Source: Hybos culiciformis (lineage: Eukaryota > Arthropoda > Insecta > Diptera > Hybotidae). From it: a stretch of 64,000 bases of DNA. Within the stretch, counting starts at the first letter, position 1, and each line of letters starts with the position of its first letter. The DNA lies in assembly GCA_964007475.1 (NCBI GenBank), contig OZ023273.1, positions 87,128,930 through 87,192,929 on the forward strand, written 5' to 3'. Both the position numbers and the translations under genes were made by a program. Below the pieces are notes generated by a model that saw nothing but the letters and a program-made list of their open reading frames with translations, was not told the origin of the DNA and searched no databases. Below are positions 21,426 through 33,021 of this stretch, one piece after another.

Positions 21426-22240
21426 TGTAATAATAATATATAATATAATAATATAATATAATATATAAGTATATAAGTATAGAGTATAGATTAAAAAAAA
21501 TCATTGATTGGTATAACTATAATCAGTGCGAGTGTCATCATTCTTTTGTATATTATTATATCGAATATAAGAAATATTGAAAATTACATGACATGTGTAC
21601 TCTATATTTAATATTTTTTTTTTTTCATATTTTAATAATATCAATGTAAAAGCGAGTTAATTAATTAATGATAATAAAATAAAAGAAAACAAAAATAAAT
21701 TTATTAACATAAATATAACCAATTAAAATAAGAATCAATTAACATCAGTATTAAAAAAAAATTGTTTGATATAATTTTTTTTTTAAGAGAATTATTTAAT
21801 TTTAAATAAATAAAAATTACCATAATTGAAATTGCATTGTAATAAGAAGGAAGATGTTTAAATAATATGACTTTTTAGATAGTAATAAAATGTTTACAAT
21901 TTCTGTAATACACAAGTAATATTCATTTGAATTATTATTTTGATAACAGAAACAACAACAGCTACTAAGTGGTGAAAAACTACTTCTAAACTGATTTCAG
22001 TTTTAAACCGACGTTATGAAAAACAACTTCTAAACTGATCTCAGGCCACACTCTAGAAAATCGATAGTTTTGGTCGTAATTTTACGTCGATTATAATGGT
22101 AATTTTGGATGTGATATTTATTACCCTCGTACTTTAAAATTCAACTGATAAAGGCGCAAAAAAACAGTATACAGAAAAAATAGTAAAATTGTACAAGTTG
22201 TGTGTTTTTTACATTGAAAGTAAGGGTAAATTTGTTCTTC
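21426..22240. other. A+T-rich spacer
   Basis: Begins with a TATAATA microsatellite (21412-21480). No gene. Two copies of AAAACTACTTCTAAACTGAT-like sequence occur at 21974-22040. Confidence 0.4.
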
Positions 22241-22316
22241 TTGATTTAAAAATTTGCTCTTTTTGTATAAAATTACACTTGTTGGCTTAAAAATATGCAC
22301 TGCTTGGTTTATAGAT

Positions 22317-22768
22317 TGTTTACACCTAGCTAATTTAACATGTTCGGACGACGAACATGTTCCGTTTGTTTTTTTGATGTTGTTTTTTCATAGTAAAAAA
22401 AAAACGTTCTTGAACATGTTTCTACAAAAACATGTCAATTTTCAGGGAAAACATGAGTAATTTTTTTGTTAGGCAATATTGAGTGTGCATTAATTTTTAC
22501 TTGGAATGTCATTTTTGACTTTGAAATTTTATAAACGTGGAGATACACTTAAGATAAATGACGCGCGAGTTCTTAACATTGACACAATTTCATATATTTT
22601 AACTTTTTTAGGCGCGTCAGTTCCTTTGATTTTATCTTCGGTATTATTTGAAATTCTTTATCTGACAGAGCTAAACATGTTAACATATGAAAAACATCGT
22701 TTGAACGGTCGATTTCCCAAAGATGTTTAACTGCTTTCGAACATGTTAAATTAGCTAAGTGTAAACAA
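22317..22768. mobile_element. MITE with AACATGTTCG inverted repeats
   Basis: Left TGTTTACACCTAGCTAATTT then AACATGTTCG; right end reversed gives TTGTTTACACTTAGCTAATT then the same. Further GAACATGTT repeats lie inside. About 450 bp. No duplication could be fixed, so class is open. Confidence 0.6.
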
Positions 22769-23082
22769 GCTATTAAACTTAAAATTTTTGACTTAAAAAT
22801 ATAAGCTCCTTGTTGTAAGGTTACACTCCTTGGTTTAATTATCTGAACTCCCTGATGTAAACTTACAGCATATATTATTATGCTCTGATATAAATTTAGA
22901 TTGTATGGTTTAAAAATATACACGCAGTTTTGTAAGCATACACTTTGTTGCTTGACATTGTACACTTTTGGTCTAAATTTACATCTGTGGTTCAATAATG
23001 AAAACTCTCTGGTGTAAACTTGAACTCTGTGGTTTAATACTGTTGTACTCTATGCTGTTAGCTTACAATCTATGGTTTAATG

Positions 23083-23423
23083 CAGCGGTCGGCAAACTAT
23101 GACCCGTGGGTCACGGGGTGACCCAAAGCATCATTTCATGTTACCTGCTTGGAAATTTTGAAGTAGTTCCAAATCAATGAATATAGTTTTTGCTAACAAC
23201 AATTGCATATAAAAATTTTTTGTTTACAACAATTGTATATAAAATAGAAAGTTTTCCCAGCAATTGTTTTTGTAAGCCTTAGATAATAAATAAATTAACT
23301 TTTGATTTAACTATTTTTTTTTAAATTGCTTTCATATAAAATTTCCACTGACCCACTATAAATAAAAAAAAATCTCATCTTAGGCGAATTTTACCCACGA
23401 CCAAAAAAGTTTCCCGACCACTG
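23083..23423. mobile_element. hAT MITE, TSD GTTTAATG/GTTTAACG
   Basis: CAGCGGTCGGCAAACTATGA at the left, ...GTTTCCCGACCACTG at the right; 8-bp duplication with one mismatch at 23075-23082 and 23424-23431. Followed inside by CCCGTGGGTCACGGGG. 341 bp, no coding. Confidence 0.8.
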
Positions 23424-23506
23424 GTTTAACGTATACACCCTCCAGTGTTAACTTAAACTCTCTAGTTTAATGTGTACACTCCAGGTGTAAATTTAAACTG
23501 TGGGAT

Positions 23507-24144
23507 CAGTGGAAGCTCGTACATAGGTGCTGCGACACTGCAACACCCTCAAGAAATTTCAAAAAATTGAACTCATAAATAAAATTTATTGTTAGCTCTG
23601 AATTTTTCTTACTTTAAAATTATTTTTAAATGAAATATATCAATTGCTGTAACATTTTATAAACATTTTACAGGCTTACAGAAAATCAAATATAGAAAAT
23701 ACAGAAAGTATTTTTCAAAAATAGCTGCAGAAATCTTTTCAACAGATTTTTTGGAACTGCGAATTTCACAGTCCAGGAAATTTTTTTTTTCATGAACAAT
23801 TTAATTCATTTTTATTGCTGTTAAGTTTTTTTTCATGACTTGAATGTAAGGAAAAATGCACTGCCACAGAAGCAGTGCGGATGAATACTTTCTTAAAAAT
23901 TTAAAAACAAATACCTATGTGGGAATTTTTTTTGTTTGTTTTGGGATATTTTGTATGTAAAGAAAAATGCACTGCTTCAGAAGCAGCACAATTTTTATAT
24001 GGGATAAAGGTATTGTGTTTGCTTTTGAATTTTCGAAACTGATATACGTACATGAATATATATCATAAAACATTTATAATTAAAAAAAAAAGAGGTTGTT
24101 ATTTTTTGCAGCACCCTCTTTCAAAACGTCCACGGGCTCCACTG
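23507..24144. mobile_element. hAT element, TSD TGTGGGAT
   Basis: Left CAGTGGAAGCTCGTACATAG, right ...CGTCCACGGGCTCCACTG, flanked by perfect TGTGGGAT at 23499-23506 and 24145-24152. Inverted GGTGCTGC/GCAGCACC motifs sit just inside. Two direct copies of AAAAATGCACTGC-CAGAAGCAG at about 23851 and 23962. 638 bp, no recognisable transposase. Confidence 0.85.
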
Positions 24145-24275
24145 TGTGGGATTTAAAAAACTACATTAGAGTTACATAGTTGTAAGCATATTGTTAATCG
24201 CCAACACACCACACAGAAAGTGTGTATACCCAAAGTTATATTTTCTATTTTATATGCTTTTTAAATTTTAATACC

Positions 24276-24480
24276 GTGGATGAGTAGTAGTGTTGGCTGA
24301 TAGCAATGCTAAGGACGCAGGTTCGAATCCCGAAGACGGCATAAGAAAAATTAAATAAGAAGAAATTAGAAAAAAAAATAATAATAAAAAAAATTCAAAA
24401 ATTTTTTTTAAAAAAATCAAAAAAAAAAAATCTAATAAAAGAATCCAAAAAAAGAAATCCAAAAAAAAATATGTAAAAAA
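24276..24480 (+). other. tRNA-like head with A-rich tail (SINE-like)
   Basis: Plus strand: box A-like TGGATGAGTAGTAGTG, box B GGTTCGAATCC (24320-24330), then GAAGACGGCAT and a 130-bp A-rich tail. Third tRNA-like head in the window. Confidence 0.5.
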
Positions 24481-24499
24481 AGATCATTTTAAAATTATA

Positions 24500-26956
24500 A
24501 AATTTCGTATTAAATCTACGTTGCAATGCTAGTTAACAGTATCAACTAACTTTACATTTTTTATTATACATATTATTGTAACAAACAATATTGAGTTGAT
24601 TATTAAGATAATATCTCCTAACTTCTAACATTAGAATAATTAGGTTTAAAACCGCCACGTAGCGCTGTTATCCGCAAAAACTATTACATAATGAAATACC
24701 TTCAAACTTTGAACATATAAGAACATCCCGGTGGCTGTGAAAAACCGGAAACTGTGAACAACCGGGTACGAAAACAGTGAAAAACCGGAAAAACCATTTT
24801 GGAAATTTTTTTATGGAAAGGTTTTCGAATACGGGCATGACCTTTCATCGTATCCAATCGTAACTAACGTGCGAAAACAGTGAAAATTATAATTTAAAAA
24901 AGAAATTCACTGATTTCGAAACGTACCCTTACTATCCCGCGAGAATCGTGACAAAAACCACAAAAACCGCGAAAAACTGAAAATAAAAAATAAATTGACA
25001 TTATTTTATTAACATCTATTTTAGTTTATAAAATATTAATTAAAAAAAAATATTTTTGTGGCAAAACAAGGTTTGACGCGACAACTAAAAAAATTATAAA
25101 ATAAATAATTTAGAATTATTATTTTTAGATATGTAGGTGCCATAATTTTATACATTTAAAATTATATTCGCGTTTGAATTTTTTGAAATGTAAATTATAA
25201 CAAGAAACATTAAATGGAAATCCAAAAATTTCAGGTTCATAACGTTTCTATAATAAAAGAAAAACAACTATAACTCTAATTAAAAACAATATTTTCCTAA
25301 TTTCAGATTTCTTAAAAAAAACAAAATATTCTTTTCAAAAATTTTAAGACCTTATCTTTCAATGGGAAATCTTTTTAACAAAATCTATTCGTAACGTGTT
25401 TCGTGAAGCGAATGTTAACCAAAAAATTCATTACGCAAAGTTATGTTTGTTGACAAGTTATTTGCACAGAAACAAGTTTTTGATGTGAACAAATAAGGGA
25501 AAAAAACAATATTTTTTTTAATTTTTCTTTTTAGTTTTTTTTTTTTTTCAGTTTATTTGAAAATTGCAATTTTGATATACTTACAGTCTACATATACACA
25601 ATCAACAATATTCATGATCTGAATGAACATCACATTCGTAATTGTGAGCTGTGAATAGAATTATATTCTTTTATGCTTGAAAATTTTGAATAAAAATTTG
25701 TATACAGTTTATTTTTCGTTTTTTTAAGATACCTAAAAATATTTTTGGCTTCGGGCTTTTTTGTGGTTGTTGAATTTATCGAAAATAATGTAATATTTAA
25801 AATGAACTGGTATAGTATTTAAACACTGATACTAAAATATAGTCCAGATTCAGATCTTATGCACTTGAACTGAAATTATTTAAAATGTGGTCAAGATAAA
25901 TTGTTTAATTATTTTTCCAGAAACTTTTGTGATTTAAACATTCAGTCGTAAATTTGGGTTTGGAGCTCTATCTCGAATGATAATATCACAAAAAACAAAA
26001 TTTGGACAAAAAATTCCAATGGGAATGTCTTGAAAAAAAAGGAACCTCCAAAATTAAAAACCTCGAATTGAAAAACCTGGTATTAAAAAATCTCGAAATA
26101 AAACTCGAATTAAATTAAAGTTTCATTTTATCGACCTTACATTACGACGATAATTGAGTGATGTAGAGCGTTGGTGACTTTTGTTCCTTTTGTGCCCTGT
26201 TTTTTGAAGTTTCAAAGACGATTTCAGCGCTTTTCTTCATAGCAGCGACAAAAATGAAAAATGTAAAATTATTTACATTCAATACTCTGTCAAATATCAT
26301 TACTTTCAAATCTCTTTCATGACACAAAATGGATTTTCGGAAACAAAAAAGTTCTAAAAAGGAAGAAACTCTAATTAATGCGAAAGAAAACTGTAAATAT
26401 GTAAAAATATAAAAAGATGACTCTCATATGAGATCAATGAAAAAAAAAAATAAATAAAAATAAAAATTTTCGTGAATTCAAAAATTTGTAGCTACCCTAC
26501 CGTTGGTCCTCCTAAATGTATTCTTTGGTCTGAAATCCACTCTGTATTCTAAATATTGGTAAATAGTTTTTAAAATGCGGAACATACATGTTGTTAGTCA
26601 AAGTTTAAAAATATAATTTATTTGGCATTATTATTATTTATAACTACATACACAATTACACAGTTAATTTATTTAACCTCAAAACGTAAATGTTAGTCAA
26701 TGCAGGAGCATCATATTTAATCTAGGGATCGTTATAATCACGGTATTGGAAAAACGTGTCATTTTCTAATTCAAACAAAAACACTATAATCACCAATTTT
26801 TATTTTTTTTTAAACAACGCCCAAAATATCTAAAGAAATGTTTCATAATGATATAACATTGTGCACACTATATACGGGGTGTTTATTTTTGTTTAATTTT
26901 GAATATTTTGAACGAAAATATCTCCTGTTTTTGGTATCAAAGTAAACAGTTATTTT
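24500..26956. other. Long A+T-rich region, no gene supported
   Basis: 24721-24960 carries repeated GTGAAAAACCGGAAA-type motifs (CGGTGGCTGTGAAAAACCGG, CAGTGAAAAACCGG). 26040-26110 repeats AAAACCTCGAATT. A 61-codon minus frame at 26142-26327 has no known motif. Otherwise nothing seen. Confidence 0.4.
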
Positions 26957-27073
26957 AAGTCCCACTTGTTAATCCTTTCTAAATTTCCTCTCCCCATTAC
27001 CAAATCCATACTTCTTTAAGTATAAAAGGTATCCCACCTAGTGATTTGGTAACTTTAATAAAAAAAAAAAAAA
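26957..27073 (+). mobile_element. 5'-truncated jockey-like LINE 3' end
   Basis: About 115 bp nearly identical to the 3' end of the LINE at 28384-30586, including CATTACCAAATCCATACTTC, TATAAAAGGTATCCCACC, TAGTGATTTGGTAACTTTAA and a poly(A) run. It shows the LINE family is present in at least two copies here. No clear target duplication. Confidence 0.75.
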
Positions 27074-27531
27074 GTATAAATTAGTAATATGACTAATATA
27101 CAATATATATTACAATACGAATAATATCTCTAAATGTAAAGGAATAGGAATAAAAATAACACTTGGTCGATCTTCATTTCAATTTCAAATCATTTTTGTT
27201 TCACATTCTAAGAAAAAAAATACATATCATGAAAAGAAAATTAGACAAGAAATATGATTTTTATATAACTTTTTTTTCAATGAATAAAATTTATCATCCG
27301 TTGTGAACATAAAATATTGTTCACTTCAAAATACAGGAAAAATTTATTTTTTCGCTTCACAAATTATACTTTTGTCTATTTCGTTTTTTTTTTTTGTAGT
27401 AAATTTTGGGATGATGATGATGATGAATGACAAACTTTCATATTTTCTTTTCAATGTTATTTTTTGTAATTAATTTTTTTTTTTTAATTCAAAATACATT
27501 AGGTTAATTTTTTATCCGTACTTTACTACAT
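27074..27531. other. A+T-rich spacer
   Basis: No gene; a short GATGAT microsatellite at 27411-27425. Confidence 0.4.
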
Positions 27532-28049
27532 TACACTGATAAAACAGACAGCTGCGGCAGCTATTATTTTCTGTATATTTTTTGCTACGTATATAGTTCA
27601 TTTCGAACTAGGGTGTGACGTCAGCAATATTTGCTATTAGTCATACCAAGGATAAATAGCTAATAGTTTTATTTTTTAATATACAGGTTTCATATAGTTC
27701 TAACAATATTTCTCATAAACATTCACAAACTCAGATTGTATCAAAAAATATTTTATGTTATTTATTTTTCGCTAGAATAAACAGTAAAAATTATAATTTT
27801 CGAATAGCAAATTTTGCTACAAATTAATTGCTATATATTTTTGGATGAGCTATCTTGCATTTAGTAATAAATGTAAGATTTTGATAACATACTATCAGAA
27901 AATATTGTTGTGTTCAGGCCCTGAGAGAGCTTCAATGGCCCCAAAATTTTTTGGGGGCCCTATACCCCTCAATTTAGATTAATTATAAAAAAAAACCGAA
28001 AAAATTATGTAATAAAATAATATAAAAATAAAATAATTTTAAAAAGTCC

Positions 28050-28383
28050 TTATACTCGCTTTAAAATTGGCAAATTCCTTAATAATTTTGGAAAAAATCA
28101 AGTTTTTGTGTAAAGTCACAATTTATATTTAGTTTTGAGAAGACATTTAGTCTTTCTGGAAACATTGGCGATCTGTTAAAAATGTATATTCTTTTTAAGG
28201 TACTAAAGCTTCTTTCAGTGAAAGCAACGGTTCGACTCGAAAATATTCTAACAATAATTGACAAATTTGGAAACCGCTGTATTTAATTTAATTCAAGAAT
28301 GTTTTTTAGTAAATTTTCAGGTAATGGATCTATGTAAAATTTAGTTCTATAAATATTCTTTAAAAATATAAATTCTAGTTAAA
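28050..28383 (-). pseudogene. hAT transposase C-terminal part
   Basis: Reads from the LINE junction: ...IYRTKFYIDPLPENLLKNIL, then FPNLSIIVRIFSSRTVAFTE, RSFSTLKRIYIFNRSPMFPE and RLNVFSKLNINCDF. This matches the hAT dimerisation pattern (L-x-IPV-x-VAS-x-ERSFS-x-LK-x(5)-LRS-M-x-ERL-x-x-L-x-x-LSI) of ZMYM/ZNF862-like hATs. There is a stop between the two blocks. Dead copy. Confidence 0.7.
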
Positions 28384-28717
28384 CCTCTGCGCAACCTTTT
28401 CTATCTTTCATATTCACTTGGCATTTACCCCACCAAGTGGAAAGTTGTGCATGTTCAGCATATTCCAAAAAAAGGCGATAAATGCGATCCCTTTAACTAC
28501 AGGCCCATTGCCCTAACTTCTATTCTTTCCAAAGTAATGGAATCCCTCACTAACAATAAAGTTAAAAAATACCTAGAATGCAACAAATGCTAAGTGACTA
28601 GCAATATGGTTTTCGTACGAATAGATCGACTGGTGACCTGATGACATATTTATCTCACAAGCTTAACGCCAGTCTTCACAACTCCGGTGAGGCTTGTGTT
28701 GTTGCTTTGGATATAGC

Positions 28718-29352
28718 CAGTGGTGATATTCAAAATATTTTACAATCGGTACGCTTAAAAAATATCATTCAATATTTATTTATACATATAAAAAATATTT
28801 ATTTACGTAAGAAAAAAATTTAATTAAATAATGCCCAAATAAAATTTTGGTTTTGGCACGACACAATTGGAACAAAATTTTTAACCCGTTTGTCACTTGT
28901 CAGATGATGCCCTTGTCGCATGCCCTTGTCGCAACACATGTGGTACAGCATTAAAATCTTCCATTGATTTGCCCATTAAATTTATTGTCTTTAAATGAGC
29001 GATAGTTTCAATTAATTAAGAATTTCTCCTATCATAAATTATATTATTCAATGTGCTGAATCCTCTTTGAGCTTCGGCGAAATTAACAGCAATTACATTT
29101 AAAATTCTTTTAGCTCTGATAATAGTTTTATAATAAGTTTTATTTTCTATATCTGGCATATCAACAAAATGTCGAAATTCGGTTATAGTTTTAATTTCAA
29201 TATCAGGAAATGCACAAAAAATCAATCATTTGATAACTTTAAAACACCGTTAAAGCAAAAGCATAATAAACAACAACCGGTACGGAAAACTTTTGAAAAT
29301 TTTAACAACCGGTACGAGCGTACCACCTCGTACCGGCTGAATATCACCACTG
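28718..29352. mobile_element. hAT element with perfect TSD GATATAGC inside LINE
   Basis: TIR CAGTGGTGATATTCA at 28718 and TGAATATCACCACTG ending at 29352; identical GATATAGC at 28710-28717 and 29353-29360. Subterminal CGGTACG repeats are inverted near the right end. Contains the C-terminus of a KIAA1586-like transposase on the minus strand. 635 bp, internally deleted. Confidence 0.9.
28860..29230 (-). pseudogene. hAT (KIAA1586-like) transposase C-terminus
   Basis: Minus strand from 29230: TITEFRHFVDMPDIENKTYY, then VIAVNFAEAQRGFSTLNNII and YDRRNS, a stop, then LIETIAHLKTINLMGKSMED. This is the AE-x-x-RGFS-x-x-N dimerisation signature with the downstream FI-x-x-x-G-P-x-x-x-F segment of KIAA1586-like hATs. 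One stop is in frame. Related to the fragment at 686-1150. Confidence 0.7.
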
Positions 29353-30586
29353 GATATAGCTAAGGCTTTTGATCGAGTCTGGCACCCGGCTTTGATTTCT
29401 AAAGTTAAATCAATGGGTCTAGGATCAGCCTTTGTCAACTGGATCAGTAACTTTTGTCTAGTCGTTCTAACCGTGCTGTTGTGGATGGGTACCAGTCACA
29501 TATTTTCAATATCAATTCCGGTGTACCCCAAGGGTGTGTTCTCTCCCCAACCCTCTTTTTAATTTTCATCAATGATCTTCTTAAATCAACACTCAACCCC
29601 ATCCACAGCTTCGCCGATGACAGTAACTTGGTAGCAAGCTACGATTTTATTAATAGGAAATCAGCATCCTCAAATGCTGTTACTACTAAACGAAACTTCT
29701 TACATAGTAGCATAAATCACGACCTTTCAAAAATTGCGCAATGGGGTCTTCTCAACAGAGTTGAGTTTAACGCGTCCAAAACTCAATGCTGCCTAGTTTC
29801 TAGAAAGCTGTCAACTTTAGATCTCCAATTTTCTTTCCAAGGAGAAAGTATTACCAAATCTGGAAGCCTTGACATTTTAGGTTCGAAAATAACTAGCGAC
29901 TTAAGCTGGAAAATTCATATTTTCGAAATTGCAAAAAACATAGCGAAATGTCTTGGTTTTTTAAAAAGATGTAAACAATACTTTTCCCCCTCTGATCTCC
30001 TTACATTACAAATCCTACATACGACCAAAATTAGAAAACAATTCGCATATATGGGCTGGTGCTCCCAAAGCCCATCTTGAATACCTGGACAAAGTTCAGA
30101 GAAGGGCTATTAAATTGCTAAACAATCACCAAACCACTAGCTCATTAACATCACTCAACCACCGTCGTAATGTAGGTTCACTTTCCATCTTTTATAAATA
30201 TCTTGTTGGAATGGATACGTGTTCCCTGGAAGTAAAGGCTCTACTTCCTCAACTTCAAGTATTTTCACGCCAAACACGTACCGCTTCATGTCTCACCCAT
30301 ATTTCGTTAAAATTCCCAGATGTGATAGAACGAGCTTCGGAGATTCGTTTTCAATTCGCACCTCGAGAATGTGGAATGCTCTCCCATCAAAATTGTTCCC
30401 GACTGCTGGCGGACGCTTGGTTTACGACTTGCGCCGCTTTAAGAAGAGTGTAAATGATTACCTTAAAACTGTCCCACTTTTTAATCCCGTCTAAATTTCC
30501 TGTCCTCATTACCAAATCCATACTTCTTATAGTATAAAAGGTATCCCACCTAGTGATTTGGTAACTTTAATAAAAAAAAAAAAAAA

Positions 30587-30760
30587 TCAATTATTTCAAT
30601 TGAAATTTCCTTTGAGTATTTTTCTAACAACCGATTAGCTGAAACTTTAATTTCTTTCTCAGATATAATCGTCAAATAACCAAATAACTTTAAATTTTTC
30701 ATGCAATGATTTAAATCGCCTTGAAAATCCAGATATTTCAGAATCAATAACAATTTGCTA
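30587..30760 (-). pseudogene. hAT transposase fragment upstream of LINE insertion
   Basis: Minus strand: LKYLDFQGDLNHCMKNLKLF then SANRLLEKYSKEISIEIID, the region preceding the C-terminal dimerisation domain in ZMYM-like hATs (A-x-x-L-x-x-KYS-x-D). It is separated from its continuation at 28383 by the LINE. Confidence 0.55.
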
Positions 30761-30930
30761 TGTGAATAAATTTTAACAGATTTTCGAATAGAAAGCTACA
30801 AATTTGCTGTTTTTTTTTAAATTGGGGGCCCCTTTAAATCAGAGGCCCATGCCATATTTCCTGTCTGAGCCCTCTCTATCTGGACCTGTTAGCTGGTTTA
30901 CCTAATGTGCCAGAGTTTTTTTTCCGTGCC

Positions 30931-32197
30931 TAATTTGTTCAAGGCCATATTTAAAAAACCGTATCTGTGGTGAATGTCAAAACCATGTATCATCTAAGCA
31001 AATTAAAAAGAGTTGTTTTGTTAGAAAATATGCCGATTACGACAATAAGATTAAAAAAAAGAGTAAAATTTTAGTAATGAAACTCTGAAAATCAAAATGC
31101 TAAAATCCCAGTGTATACAAATTTTGCTAAAATGTATATGAAAATGTATATACAAATACAGGTATACATTGTACTTGTATCTAGAATTCATGCATTCTAT
31201 TAATTTAACCGAAGGGAATTAATTAATTAAAAATTTTCAATTCAATCAAAAAATTTACTTAATGAAATTATAAAAGAATTAGTTACGATTAATATATTAT
31301 TTAAGTTGCAGCAAATGGAGAATATTTCAGCAAAGAATTCGATAATTCGAGTGTTAGCTACTATTTCTAAATGAAAAATTTAAATTAATTTTTTTTCTTC
31401 ATGATTAAAATAAAAATTTGTATATCTAATGAATTGAATTTAATGAAATTTTAACTTAATTTTTTCCGAGTCCAAAAATCAAAGAAGAAATTAAAAAAGA
31501 AAAGTTAAATTTAAATATGAAATTTGTATTATCCTAAATAAAAATTTCATCTATTTTAGTTACTTTCTTTTCAATTAAATGGATTGCAACGTTCTTACTT
31601 CAGAAATATAAATAAAAAACACGATTTTTAAATATGTGCGTATCCGAAAGATATATTTAAGATTCATCTTAACAAAAAAAAAATTAAGTTTTAAAAAAGT
31701 ATCTATCGAATATTATTAGCATGAATATACTATTGAACTTCTTCTTTTATTATAATATAGGTATCTTTTTTGGAAAAATTGACTATAAAAGATAAAGATG
31801 TTTTAGCTCCAAATTGCTAAAATTAATTTTATCATTAGATTAGTAAGTCTAGCTACATAATGTGTTGTACCTGTATATGTTAATTTCTTTTTTGATCACT
31901 GATTCTAAAACTAAGATTTTAGTTACATGTATTATAAAATTTAATTTTTTTTTTATAGGGCCATAATTTCAAATTGTTTGTTCAAAATTTTTAATAGCCT
32001 TTCTCATTTATAATGTTTTTAAAATTTTTATTAAAACACTTTGATATAGTTAGTGATATTTTTTAGCGAAAATAAATGAGCTGAACAGAAACCTGAGATA
32101 CTGATTTGAGAATTTAGGTAGACAAAAGTATAATAACTTTTAATATTTGATCACTTTTTCCATATATTTTTATTATTATATCGAGATGAGTAAGGAG
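30931..32197. other. A+T-rich spacer
   Basis: No gene or repeat recognised. Confidence 0.4.
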
Positions 32198-32399
32198 GTA
32201 TAAATCAGAGCCGTAACTAGGGTATGACCAGCGCCGGCCCGAGCATTTGTGGCGCCCTAGGCCAAGGGTCTAAATCGTGCCCCATTTTTTAACCATTAAA
32301 AAAAGAATAGTTAAAAACTTTATTTTGTTTAACCTAAATTATGAATTATTAAAAAAATATGTTTATTTTCTTTACATTTTTATTAAGTAACTTTCTTGT

Positions 32400-32690
32400 C
32401 TGTTGTCTGTACACGAAATTATGCAATCAAATTTTCACAACCAAAAGTTCGTCAGATTTTATTCAAATTTAGCAAACAAAAAGAAGAAATAATTAAACAC
32501 AAATTTCGTAATAAAAAAAATTGTTGGCATCCCACCCAGCGATCACCTTTGGGGGAGGACTTCTAAAGTTTTTCCGATTTCATTCAAATTTGGTACATTA
32601 AAAGAGGACATAATTAAACACACAAATTTCGTAACAAAAAATAAATCAATCAGAGTCCGTAGCTTAGCACGGGTTGACGGCTAGTTGATT
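32400..32690 (-). repeat. LINE/SINE-like repeat, reversed
   Basis: Minus strand starts CAACTAGCCGTCAACCCGTG then CTAAGCTACGGACTC; two related blocks ATTCAAATTTxGxAxA-AAAAGA-GA(A/C)ATAATTAAACACA at 32460-32510 and 32582-32632 are direct repeats. Resembles the 5' end of the repeat at 20981. Confidence 0.45.
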
Positions 32691-32703
32691 AAAAAGAAGG
32701 AAA

Positions 32704-33021
32704 TAAATACTAAATAAAAAAATTTTAAAAACTACGTTTTTAATTGACTAAAAAGAAGAAAATTAAAATTTTTCTCCGGCTCATTCACTGATTACAACAA
32801 TCTATATCTAAAAACGTGGGGTCTATTTTTGAGGTAGTAATATAGATATGCAGGTGCGCAGGTAAAAATTTTACGACACATAGTTTTACCTCAAAAATGC
32901 GCCCCACGTTTCTAAATAGATATAGATTGTTGTAATCAGTAAATGATCCGAAAAAAAAATTTATTTTCTTTTTTAGTCAATTGAAAGCGTCGTTTTTAAA
33001 AGTTTTTTATTTAGTATTTTT
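32704..33021. repeat. Long hairpin, arms about 145 bp
   Basis: Left arm contains TAATTGACTAAAAAGAAGAA, GATTACAACAATCTATATCT, ACGTGGGGTCTATTTTTGAG; the right arm (32870-33021) is its imperfect reverse complement. Loop about 30 bp around 32845-32875. Probably a snap-back MITE inside the inner hAT. Confidence 0.7.

Larger units (their letters stand above)
22240..24180. repeat. Degenerate tandem repeat, about 40-45-bp unit
   Basis: Recurrent motifs ACTCxxTGGTTTAA and TGTAAACTT, e.g. CTCCTTGTTGTAAGGTTACA, CTCCTTGGTTTAATTATC, CTCTGTGGTTTAATACTGT, CTCTAGTTTAATGTGTACAC. The array spans roughly 22240-22310, 22780-23075, 23424-23500 and 24153-24195, being interrupted by three inserted elements. It is strongly diverged and does not encode a recognisable protein. 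Confidence 0.6.
28395..30495 (+). pseudogene. Jockey-like reverse transcriptase, broken
   Basis: Early RT motifs at 28425-28560 (KWKVVHVQHIPKKGDKCDPF, then NYRPIALTSILSKVMES), QYGFRTNRSTGDL-like sequence to 28700, then the hAT interruption inside ALDIA|KAFDRVWHP. After 29361: SGVPQGCVLSPTLFLIFIND and the catalytic SFADDSNLVA (29600-29640). C-terminal part around 30219-30494 contains RMWNALPSKLFPTAGG and ends SVNDYLKTVPLFNPV. Several frameshifts and stops (28592, near 29460, 30078). Reverse transcription/target-primed insertion role known for the family. Confidence 0.8.
28384..30586 (+). mobile_element. Jockey-like non-LTR retrotransposon, 5'-truncated
   Basis: Begins inside the reverse-transcriptase domain, runs to a 3' UTR with CCTCATTACCAAATCCATAC ... 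GATTTGGTAACTTTAATAAA and a poly(A) tail. Interrupted by a 635-bp hAT at 28718-29352. The same 3' end occurs alone at 26957-27073. Inserted in the hAT at 27915-30888. No target duplication could be fixed. Confidence 0.8.
27915..30888 (-). mobile_element. hAT element (ZMYM/ZNF862-like transposase), hosting a LINE
   Basis: Ends CAGGCCCTGAGAGAGC (left) and, reversed, CAGGTCCAGATAGAGAGGGC (right), followed by GGGGCCCC-rich subterminal sequence on both sides. Transposase pieces on the minus strand at 30587-30760 and 28050-28383 flank an inserted LINE. No clear 8-bp duplication survives, but the interrupted family A MITE defines the insertion. Confidence 0.7.
27534..30928. mobile_element. TA-flanked MITE, family A copy 3, split by a 3-kb insertion
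   Basis: Left part 27534-27914 starts CACTGATAAAACAGACAGCT after TA and aligns with copy 2 (AGCTGCGGCAGCTAT, GCAAATTTTGCTACAA, CATACTATCAGAAAAT). The right end resumes at 30889 (TTAGCTGGTTTACCTAATGT ... TTTTTTTCCGTG), matching the right end of copy 2. The sequence between is the hAT at 27915-30888. Confidence 0.7.
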
